From assembly GCA_029931535.1 (NCBI GenBank), contig JAQPZY010001660.1, positions 5,891,001 to 5,955,000 on the forward strand: DNA of 64,000 nt. The letters are read 5' to 3'. Position 1 is the first letter of the stretch. Every line of letters begins with the position of its first letter. Position numbers and translations under genes: made by a program. This document shows, piece after piece, positions 12,501-24,500 of this stretch. Origin of the DNA: Margaritifera margaritifera (taxonomy: Eukaryota > Mollusca > Bivalvia > Unionida > Margaritiferidae). The notes beneath the pieces are model-generated. The model did not search any database. It saw nothing but the letters and a program-made list of their open reading frames with translations, and had not been told where the DNA came from.

Positions 12501-15500
12501 TGGTCATGCAGTTTACAGTATTTGGTAGTAATGTCTCTGTCCTTACATTCAGTTTTAATGCATAGATCAACATATTAATGCTGTCACTGTACTGACTAAA
12601 AAGTTAGAAAATTTTAAGCTTTATCTTTATTCATTAATTTGCTTAAACATACTATAAGGGGTTTATTTATGGATACTGGTCTCATATAAAAACTCCACCT
12701 AACCCCCATAAAACAACTGCCAGAGCGAGAATGGGGCTTTTGACAACCATACTGAAAAAACCTGATGAGGTGAAAATAAAACTTATTCCTAGCAGCACCA
12801 TTTTCATTTAACACCAAACAGACATTCAGAAGAAGTTTTCGTATGAAAATCCCATTTTAATGTGACATTCCATTCAGGAGGAGCAGCAATAACAAAAGTG
12901 TCCAGATGGCTGCCATGGCAACTATATTGGACATCAGATAGGCACCATTTTCATTTAGGACCAACTAGACATCATACGAAAACATTCAGTGAAAACCTCA
13001 TGTTGCTATGGCAATCCATTCAGGAGGAGTATCAATAACAAGATTTTCAAGATGGCCACTGTGAGAGCCCAGGCCCTCTGATCTGGCACTGGAGAGACAA
13101 AAATATGGAACTTATGTTCAGTCACATAGCAAATAAGTCTACCAATGATCTCCCCCACAGTTGAAAAAAGCATCTCTGCTAATGACTGGTACAGAGACCA
13201 TTCCATGAGGATCACAAGACCAAGTTTGTAAAGGATGTTTGCCAGGATCTTACTTTTGCCCTGAATATGGCAGACTCTAAGAGTGATCTCTTCAGAGACT
13301 GCTCATTGAATGCAGATCCAGACTTCCATGCAAAGAGAAGGAACATGGGTACCTCCCTCATGTACGAGTTACGCTACTACTGGTGTGTTATCTGAGGCAA
13401 TCATAACACAATGACACCTTATAAGACTAACACACCCTTGAAGGGTTAGGAACACTGCCCACATTTTTAGGTCCCAAATCTGATTTGTCTGTGTACAGAG
13501 AGGCATGGAGTTCAGGGCTGTGAATCAGGATACCAGTCCGGAATCAATTCCAATCTAACCACCAACTCAAGTAGTGACAAAAATCCGATCCCAGAGGAAT
13601 CCGAGTCAATAGCAGGTTCTTGTGCAGTTGCCAGTTTGCTAGAAGCAGGTACTGGTGAGGATGCAAGTGAAATATCCCTCGGGTCAGTAGACCTGCGGCT
13701 GCATTTAAAGTTTCTAGAAGAGAGAGAGAGAGGTAAAGGCAAGCCAACAACGAAGTCTTGGCCATAAGACCCAATATGAGGAACAGAATCTGAATCCTGT
13801 CTATTGGAATGCAAACTCTCCCTTTATTGGTGAGGAAATTCATTGCCGCATACACAAAGTCCTGAGAAGGGATGGGATCCAACTTCTCTAGGTTGGGGAT
13901 TAGACCACAGACATGATTTTGGTTCTTCAGAGAAAAAAAATGAAATTGTGGTGGGGGATCTGGGTGTCCTCCACCAGCAGGGTCTTAAAAATGCATTTTA
14001 GACTCTGAGAGCATACAAAACTGCTCCTAGTTGCCCTTATTATCATAATATTTTGCAAAGCTATTACTGCATTTAATACAAAAAAAAAATTTGACAAATA
14101 ATAAACTTACCCAACTTTAAACAATACTTGAAGAATTTAACAATGTTCATTGTCACATTAACTTGTTCTCCAATAATATTAGTGCTGTATTACATGTGCA
14201 TGTCAGTGTTCACACAATAATTTGTTAATTTTTGCAGCACATATTACATGTATATCACACTTTTCTCTTCTCATAAGAAATATTTGGGGGTTTTTTCTTT
14301 CATGATAAAAGTTTTAATTATATACATCAACTATATAAAAATATTCACATACAATCACTTGTCTTGTTCCCTACTAGACACAACCTGTTGATACTGATGT
14401 GCTAGTCTTGATTTTTTGCAGCCTTGGCGAAGATTTCTTTTGCTTTCCTTTTTGTAACCACTGATTTTGTGGGCTCAGTATTTAATTTTTTATTTTCCTT
14501 CTCAACAAGAGTTTTTTCATTTTCTTTTAAGCTCCTCCTTGTACTGTCTACATGCAGTTCACATGTTCTAACAGGGCTGCATCTGCCCACTCATGTAAGA
14601 AATCTTTCTTGAATTACTGTACTGAACTTTTTCCTGATGCCTTCAGACCATATTTGATGCTCTGTACCAAGTTTTTGGTTTCTATGTTTCTCCTGCCGGA
14701 TTTGAAATCAATAACATCATTCATGACATTGAAGGCTGATCCTACTTGAGGACCAAGAAAACAACTCAGTAAAGACATGACCATCTTTGATAGACAAGGG
14801 TGTCTGGCAACAATATCATCACTTCCTCACCATATGGAGGAAAATTAGATTCAGGACAGGAGAAAAGCGGAATTCAGCTTTAAAAACAGAAACAAATCAT
14901 CACCGAGCCCAAGATGAGTCACCATCAACCAAAGAGGGATAGGACCTTCAGGAGAGCATCTCTGAGGACATAGTACATCAACTAGTCATTGAAATACTGG
15001 ACGATTGTGGATCCCTAAAGACCTCAAGTGAGTCGCTATTACCCCCATCACCCTGGTGAGGTCATACAGAAGGGCCTGAAATTTAAATACCTCCTGGCTG
15101 AGATAAAATCAGAGGTATTTCCTGTGAGGCAGGAAAATGGGGATGTGAAGGTATGCCCAATTAGCCCTGATGGCATTTCTGACTGAGGGGTTTGTCTCCA
15201 TCTTGAAGCATTCTTCGTGAAGTTTGTATAAGGCAGAAAGATCGATGATTTTCTGCTTTTATTAAAATCCAACAAGATCTGGGAATAGAAACTCAGAGTT
15301 TGGTAATTTTCTACCCTCTCAACTGCTCCCTTCTGCAGAAGGGTGTATACCTCTTCCCTTAGATGAACCAGTCTGGACTGGTGAATGAAAATGGAGGTCT
15401 GTGATTGAGAATGTTCCCGGAGACCAAGCGGCGTCTCTCCTTTAAAGTGGAATGGACCCGCATATTGTCGATGATGCCGAAACAAACCTCTGAAAAGAAG

Positions 15501-18500
15501 AATAGTCAAGCAACTACTGGGGTGCTGGGAAGAGAAAGACACTGCAGGAGAGGGTGCAACTCCCTCGAGCTGACAACCTCCCTCCTTAGAGAAGGGGGAG
15601 GAGTCATAAGACTTCCTTGACCTTTTTGACCACCTCATCTAGGGAAAGATGAGTGGGAGGAAGTTCTGAACTGGGGATGCTTGTGTGTCTGTTGAGACTG
15701 ACCCGGTCAGTCTGGGTGTGAGCGCTTCTTGGCCAGTTTCAACAGCATGGAGTCATGGCCAGGGACCAGTCATCCAGTAAGACCTTAGATGCCTACAAGG
15801 TGGCATCCCTGCAGTGGTGAAGGTCACACAGTGTGCATGCCTTGGTGTTTTTGCTGGAGACAATGTTTCTACCTTCAAGAGATTGAAGGAGGCTGCCAAA
15901 AAGAGATTGGCATGAAAAGCGATCATCACTAGGGTGCAAGCCTTAAGCTATATGGGGGAGGTATGAACTCAATAGCTGGAGGCCGATACTAGTGGCTGGA
16001 ACATAAAAGGGGGGAGGGGCAGACCACCCCTTCTGTTGCCTGGGGTACTCTTGGCCCTGAGAAAACTTCTGCATAAGCTCCCGAACCATAGTGGGCCCCA
16101 CAAAGCCTCTCCAGACTGGAGACAATCCGAATGTTCTCACCCCAAGAAGGCTTTGAGCACAAGCCTGCAGGAAAGTGTTATCAAATGTCCAGACTTCCTC
16201 CTCCTCCAACACCTGACCCAATAGGTGGGAAGGAGCAGGGCTAATGCTGAATTACAGACTTCGTCATCTCGTAACTGTTCACAGGGTAATTGGACTAACC
16301 CTTCTAGTTATCCTCTTCGATGAAAGAGATCACTGATCCCTTCTCGACAGTCTTGGAGAAGAATGTGGTCCACCTCCTTTTTGTTGCACAATACTGGAGG
16401 TGACAGAGCAGGTCTGCAATCTGTCATATCTGCCATACCTTGAAAGCAAGGCAGGGACATCCATGATGTCATGGGGAGGGAAAGAAGACTCACTACAAGG
16501 TAATGGGGGTCACCAAATCCTGTAGGGATTAAACTGGGAACATAGAGAAGGGGGGATGCCAATCCAATCCCCTTTCCTGGATGAGTAAGCAAAACCTTAC
16601 TCCCTATCCCCATAGGGACTGGACAGTAACATATAAACAGTATCTACCCAATGCCTGTCCCCAGACTGATGATGAAAACATGATGCTCAAAGAGTGTGGC
16701 TCGGTGACCGGTACTCAGAGCTATGTGACCAGTGACCAGTCAAAGACCCATCAGGGAATGAAGATCTGATAGATAACCCTGCATTAGATCTATCAGAGCA
16801 TGATCACTGCGCTTCCCTATCATCAGGAATATGTGACTCACTTATATCGGTCACCAGCACTATACCTACCCTGAGAAGGGGCGCTGCTAATCCCTGCCGG
16901 GAAGGCACAACTTGCTCTCAGGCACTTTTCCTCCTTTGGGAGGGGCCATTGATCTATACTTTCTGCACTTGCAGCATCGGATGAAGCGTCAGGGATCCTT
17001 GCCCTTTTGGTGATCTCCAAACCATGGAAATCACACCTGGTTCCACCCCCAGAAAGGAGTTGACTTCCCTAAGTCAAGTGATCCAGATCCCTACTGGGAA
17101 TGGAGGGGTCCAGCCTGTGCTGACAAGAGGGAAGTGGTTCCTTTCTTCCTACCTCTATAGGAGCAACAACTTTCCAGCAAGTCCCACACCTGATCTGTCC
17201 ATAGACAACAAATGGGACATCCATACATCTGTGCACAACCAGTGCACAACAATCAGGTGGGGTGAATCCAGATCCCTACTGGGAATGGAGGGGTCCAGCC
17301 TGTGCTGACAAGAGGGAAGTGGTTCCTTTCTTCCTACCTCTATAGGAGCAACAACTTTCCAGCAAGTCCCACACCTGATCTGTCCATAGACAACAAATGG
17401 GACATCCATACATCTGTGCACAACCAGTGCACAACAATCAGGTGGGGTGAATCTCCTTATGCCCACATTTACCCACATATTAGGCACTGAAATATTACAA
17501 AAAACAAGATTACTGGGAACCAAAAAAGGGTAGGTAGTACTTACCCAAACACATGTTACTAAGAAGGAGAACAATGAACAGAAGCACTGTTTGCTGAGCA
17601 AGGTGCAAAAACCCTTCAAAATTAGCGAAAAAAACAAAAAAATACTTATATAATGCAAGGACTAGAGAAAAAAAAACACAATACACACAAAAAGGTATAC
17701 GTATGGCCAAATAAGCAATTAAAAGCAGCAATGAAAGCAAATTTCACAGAGTGACTTGGCACATGTGTACTCTCATGATTGTCCAAGGAAAAAGAGAAAC
17801 ATATTCTGTATGTTAGCTATGACTAAGGAATTAGACTGGGATCATGACCTTTTCAATGCTGGGCCTTGAATTACCAATTGGAAGAGGGAATATTTACCGT
17901 AAACTAGGGACTTGGCATCCTGGAAAAGAAAAGCAATACAATAGAAGCAGGTGATAATACCACCATTAAATCTTGTATCTGAGAATCTGAGGATATCCCT
18001 GGTTGTTTTATAATTGCAAATATCTATTTTACCAGCGACACATCTATATTTGTGTTGGTAAAACCACCATTAAACATGTCAAACCCTCAAAAAACAAGAT
18101 AATACTGCCTGACAATTTTAGGGAGGGACTTACTTGGATTCCATAGCAAAGCTCTTGACCTCCTCCAGCGTGGATTTTCCATCTCCTGTGTTGTTTATCT
18201 CCCACAGGTGGAGGGAATTGTCCCCACATAATGAGACGAGACGGCCCTGAGAAAAACAAAAAAACAAAAAAAAGTCAGATCATATAAAGGTTTAATAGAA
18301 ACATAAGGTCTATGTATAATGCATGCCCAATCTCGAACAGCAAAGACCCTGATTTGTCATCACATAGTGCACCAGCACATCAAGGTTTAAAGGTGAAGAA
18401 ATTTCCAAATTGTTATCTTCACTGAAAAAATATCTAAAATAGTTTCTACATATCCTAATGCTAACCTATTTGTTGTGCATGATCAGAATAGTCATTGTGG

Positions 18501-21472
18501 GTCATTACAGGATATTATAACATCAGACAATCTGGATATCATTTATAATGACTATGCTATTTATGAATCAGATAACTTCACAGAAAAGAAATTCTAAATA
18601 TTCTGTAATCAGTACCTTTGGTATCTCAGTAATGAAACTCTGTAAGGCCTATGGAATACACATCATAAATGGTAGGTTACATCAGTATGAGAAGAGTACT
18701 ATACCGGTGTTGCAAGCGAAGGTGCAAGTCATGTAGATTATATGACAGCATCTGGTTATCTATTTCTTTATATAACTGAATTTGAGGTGTCTAGTAGAGA
18801 TGAATCAGTCCACTGTCCTCAAACAATATAAATTTAACTATAGCTCCAATGACTTGTCAATAGACAATAAGGGTGGGGCTGAAGGTGAGTGGACATTTCT
18901 GAACTTCGTTTGAAAGGAAAGTAAAAAATGTCACTTTTGGACATTCAGAGACAATTTTTGATACTGCATGACCAGATTTCTCTGTGTGTATTTCATGATT
19001 TTGATGAAGCCATTAAATCAATAGTGAACCTCTATCATACTTCAACAAAAAAGTATGTTACAACATAGTAAGAACAGCATCGAAAAGATTGTCCAACCAC
19101 CTTGGAGAGACTTGGTGGGATGATCAGTGTCAGAGTATGAAACATAAAATAAGCAACACTTAGTTCAAAAGAAAACTTACAGAAATATTTAGAAAGAATA
19201 AACACTTTTAAAAGAGTACGTCTTCAAAAGGAAAACTTATTGATGCCAGATCTGATTCAAAGTTGTTCTGGAAAATAATAAAGTTGTTGAAATGGATTGC
19301 AACATTGAAAATAGCCTTGTCAACAATAATAAAACTATTTCAGTACTGTATTGCATAAACAAAACATGCAAACAGGAGCTTAATAAAATAATGAGGGTGA
19401 CGCTGATGAAATTTGTAATCATCCAATTGAAGAATCTGATGTTATTCAAAGCATTTGAAATTCAATATTTGGATGCTCTAGTGGTCCTGATGGTATACTG
19501 ACTGAAATCATTATGGTCTGTATGCTCTAGTGGGCCTGATGGTATACTGACTGAAATCATTAAGGTCTGTATGCTCTAGTGGGCCTGATGGTATACTGAC
19601 TGAAATCATTATGGTCTGTATGCTCTAGTGGTCCTGATGGTATACTGACTGAAATCATTATGGTCTGTATGCTCTAGTGGGCCTGATGGTATACTGACTG
19701 AAATCATTAAGGTCTGTATGGTCTAGTGCAGGGGTTTCCAAACTTTATAAGAGAAGGGCCATGTTAGATTTTTGATAAGGGTTTGTGGGCTGAAGCGACT
19801 GTGAAATATTTAAATATATCATACCTGTGATTCTACCGGCGGTAGGCCAAAAATACCGTTTTAAAGACCGTCTACCGCACATACCATTTAGTAGTCGAAA
19901 TCTACCAGTTTTGAAAATTTCAAGGAAAATTTTTTTTTTTAAAACCTGTTTTTTTTTACGTGTTCTATCAACACATTAGATAAACCAGCCAGAACCAGTC
20001 TACTGGGAACCGGAAATGTTCGACCTATGATATGACTGGTGCGACGATGCGTGGTTGAGTAGTCAGATTACAATTGTTAGCATGTGTACACAAGAAGTGG
20101 CTAATTGATTACCTTATTGTTGTAATTTGGAGAGTTTAAGGCCAAATGCAGGATGTTGTCTGAGGTGTTATAAGTAATAAAAGGATCAAAGGTAATCCAC
20201 GAGTCTTTGATTAAAACTCGGCCGATCTGTCGTGGAAGGAAGATAAAACGGATAGACCGACCGAAATGATATTGGCAGAAACACTAGAGTAAGTATTTTG
20301 ATTCGATGTCTTTTAATTGTTCTTGTATTGTTCACGATGGTTTAAGATGAATATTTAAGGGCAGCTTGTATATTTTTTTTTCAATTCATGTCAAAATGCC
20401 GAAACGTCCGCAGTAACATAAAACAATTATTTTTAACTATGCATATGGCTACATTTGGATTGCTCAAGGCATAGATGTTGTAGATTTATATTTGTCAGAC
20501 TTTAAACAACCTATCATGAATTAAAATGTTACAAGAGATTTCAAACAACCTGGCTGAATATAGCACAACTTCCTATTCTAGATAGTCAAACCTGTCCTAA
20601 TGGTCACCTTTACTCGGTGGTCACCTGTTCATAACAGCCATTCTAATTTCCTCTCCCCCCCCCCACCACCAGTCAAATTTACAATATAAATGTCCTGTAT
20701 ATAATGGTCAGTGGTCAGGTGTTTCTTAACTGAACAATGGTTTCTCCCTGCCTTAAGCAGTCACTGGTGCATATCTACAATGATTGCTCAGTCTATGCAA
20801 ACTAAATTTTTGCTTTCATGAGGAAAGCATTGTTTAGATACAGGAATATCATGTGAATCGACATGCAAAATTTTTTTATCTCGCTTGTACACATACTCTA
20901 GTCAAGTTGACAATGTAACTCGAAGGCATCAATATGTCAAATTCGAAAGCGAGGCAGTTTTTATCATTAGGGTAGCAGAAGCAATTTGTTTTCTGGATGG
21001 TGGGAAAAGTTGTCGTGTTATCACAGCAGAAATGGAAGTTACCTTTTGTGACAGGGACACATATAGTTAAATATCTTCCATCTATTTGCCCATGAAAATT
21101 AAAGCTACCTCTGAAGAAAGAGTTTGTCTTTAAGAGATACGAGTTACATCCCTTTTCATTAGGGTCAGGGGTCATTCAATATTTAAAATTTGTTTGTAAA
21201 GGCAGGCAAAGTTTTGGTTTATGGGTCACAAAGAATGGCCACATACTGCTTCTTTTGATTTCCTACTCATCACAGGCTTCTCACATAAGCCGACTATCTT
21301 TCGATCTCAGCACATTGAGCAACTCGCTGATCCAGATATTATTTTTATTTATAGGATGGATTAAAATGAGCAGGATACAGTAATCTTGTGTGGAACATAA
21401 ATTTGGGAGAGAACAACATATATGCATATTTTATGATTTTGTTGAATAGTGCACATAAAACGATCTTGATAA

Positions 21473-21507
<35 letters not shown>

Positions 21508-24500
21508 TAATGATATTGATATTCAGTGCATGGTATTTGTTTAAAAACCAATTTTAAAAGGTGAACCTGTGCTCAGAGGTCACCTGTGTACAAAGGCCAG
21601 TTTTGCCTTTTCCCATGGGTGGCTGCTGTTGACAGGTTTGAATGTACTTTAAATCTCAATTGCAAATCAAATTATACCTCAAAATTGGATTGCAAGATAA
21701 ATACAGACAGTCTTTATCTCAGTTAAGATGCTCTTCTCATAAGTATGTACAAGTGCATTCTTAAATTTAGGATAATATGTATATACATATACACTATGTT
21801 TTATAGGACAGTGGCCACGAATTACTCAATAAACATTTCTGTGTTGCATTTGTCCTTAGAATTCTTGGTATGCAGATTCTTGGCAACATATGTTGTTATG
21901 AATTTAAAAGGAAGCATGCGAGTACTAGCCATTCAACGACAGCAACAGTCTGTGCCAACTTGTTATAGCCAAACTAAGATTGATTTGTAACAGTCCTTGC
22001 TGAAGCTACTGGTTCTTATTGATTGCACATTTTATGTGTTTAAAAAAAATGCATATATTTAAGGAAATAACGCTCTCATACTAAATTATGTATGCTACAC
22101 TTGCTGCAGGACAACTTTTCCAAGGTAAAAGGTAATGCAAGCTGTTCAACTGCAATAATCATACAGATCAAAATAAACAGTTGCAATATACTTCAATACT
22201 TTAAAAATTCCCACCAATCTTGTCACAAATTTGACTACCATTAGTGCATGTAAAGTAAACAAAGATTCAGTCCAATACCTCTTATTATTTAAAACCAGTT
22301 CCTTCAAAACTTATGTTTGTATCAAAGCATTAATTAAATCCTAAAATATTATCCACACTAAGGAATTTTAAAAGAGGAATTCCACTTTACTTTATACAAG
22401 AAAAAATACATGTTAGTGAATAGAAACAACTCTTTTCTAAAAAATAAAGTGTTGTCATCTAAGATAATATTTGTCATTTCAATTCTTCATATACTCAGGA
22501 AGTTGCCTAGCAACAGTTGCATAGCCCTGATCATCAATTGGCACAAGAGTCTGCACATTTTGACAGATTGAGCTGTAGTTTCTTTCTTCCACTCTCACTG
22601 CAAACTTTCATACAAATGACCAATTACTAAAATGTCCTAATGCATATATTTGAAAAGAAATTGAAATCTCCTTTTTGTTATTGAACTTTCTTTCTCCAGT
22701 ACCAACTGTCTTGAGCAGTCACTTTGGAAGTTAAAGATGATGTCTTTCTATTTACATTGTTAAAACTTTTTTTAAATGGCACCATACAGCCATCACGATG
22801 ATATCTTTCTATTTACATTTTTAGAACTTTTTTACATGGCACTATACAGCCATCACTGCTGATGTTCCATCAAAGATGATGTCTTTATATTTACATTTTT
22901 AGAACTTTTTTAAATGGCACCATACAGCCATCACTGCAGCACAGATGATGTGTTTCTATTTACATTTTTAGAACTTTTTCAAATGGCACCATACAGTCAT
23001 CACTGCTGATGTTCCATCAAAGATGATGTGTTTCTATTTACATTTTTAGAACTTTTTCAAATGGCACCATACAGCCATCACTGCTGACATGCTGTTAAAG
23101 ATGATGTGTTTCTATTTACATTTTTAGAACTTTTTTACATGGCACCATACAGCCATCACTGCTGACGTGCTGTTAAAGATGATGTCTTTCTATTTACATT
23201 TTTATAACTTTTTTAAATGGCACCATACAGCTATCACTGCTGACATGCTGTTAAAACCTAATATCTACCTGCCTACCTACTTCATGGATGTGAAGTTATT
23301 TTCATGGGACCTTGAAAGACCTCTAGTTAGTAACAGGTGTTTCCTCATACAGGTGACTTTTTAAGAAAGTCTTGACTAGTTATTCATAGTGCTGAATTGT
23401 TAATGAAAGAGTATTTTACTGTACATGATAATCCTTATATTTCTTCCCATACATTTTCTTCAAATTAGAAACTGAAACTGACCTTGAAGCCTACCACAGC
23501 AACTGTGAACCAACTAGCACACAACAGAAATTCTAATGACCCACTGACAAGAAATTCTGGTCTGGTGGTGGATTTTAACACCCTTTTTCAGCACATGATA
23601 GGCTATACATGGCAGCCTGTATATTTGGTGGAGGTAGAAACTGGGAAAATCCCGGGAAAAACCACCAACCCACAGAAAGCTACTACCAAGCTTTCTCACA
23701 TACCAACATTGGTCGAGCAAAGACTCGAACCAAAGCAAACAAAGGTAAGATGTCAGTGACCTGTAAAGGTGAGCGCCTTATACAAATTGGCCACCCAGGG
23801 GCCCAGACAAGAAATTCTGCAGAACACAAGTTTTACCTGCACAATTAAACGAGTACTATGAATGGAAAATTATACGCCTGCCCCATGTTAATTAGTCTTC
23901 TATGTCATTAACTGAAATTTTTGCACAGAACCATTTTATTCTTTCAGTAAGAGTGACCTTGAGATTTGAACTTTTGAACCCCAAATCAACAGGCTCCTTC
24001 CAAACCCGAAGTGCAAGCCATCCACAAAGTTTGGGCTAGGTCTGTGATGTAAATCTAATGTTATTGTGCAGAGAGCTAATTTTTTGCTTCAGTCAGTGAC
24101 TCTGACCTTTGACCTTTTGATCCCAAATCAAGAGTCTTCTTCTTATCCCAAGTGCAAACCATTCACAAAGTTTGGTCAAGGCATGTTATGCTGAACTAAT
24201 GTTATTGTGCACAAACCATTTTCTTCTTTTAGTTATAATGACCTTGACCTTTGGACTAAAAAATCAATCAGGTTCTTCCTAACACCAAGCCATCCACAAA
24301 GTTTGGTAACCACTGATGGTGGAGAAGAAAAGTATTTTGCAGAAATAATTGTTCTTCTTTCAGTCAGTGATCTTGACATTTGACCTTTTGACCCTGAAAT
24401 TGAAAGGTTTCTTCCTTACCTCAAGTACAAGCTATCCCCAAAGTTTGGTAACTGTAGATGGTGAAGAGCTCAAGGTATTGTGCAGTAACAAATTTCCTTC

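Larger units (their letters stand above)
530..18133 (-). other. LLGL intron 4 (17.6 kb), mostly repeats and relics
   Basis: Intron between exons 4 and 5 (donor 18133-18128, acceptor 531-530). Itemised contents are a GACC-type repeat array, a pogo-like transposase relic, nested TIR transposons, tandem-core fragments, a DIRS-like relic and a 185-bp tandem duplication. The stretches 530-1700, 2500-5400, 6610-7019, 9505-11030, 11130-12790, 13990-14830 and 17454-18133 show only AT-rich sequence with no recognisable gene. Confidence 0.85.

Noticed and set aside
15405..15620. Plus-strand 71-codon frame
   Set aside because: It is the antisense shadow of the DIRS-like RT on the minus strand.
17155..17658. 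167-codon minus-strand frame
   Set aside because: It consists mostly of the 185-bp tandem duplication read twice, and repeats its own residues; no domain seen.
19292..19501. Small plus-strand gene
   Set aside because: The frame is part of the LINE relic and its tandem repeat, and is not in the frame of the LINE protein.
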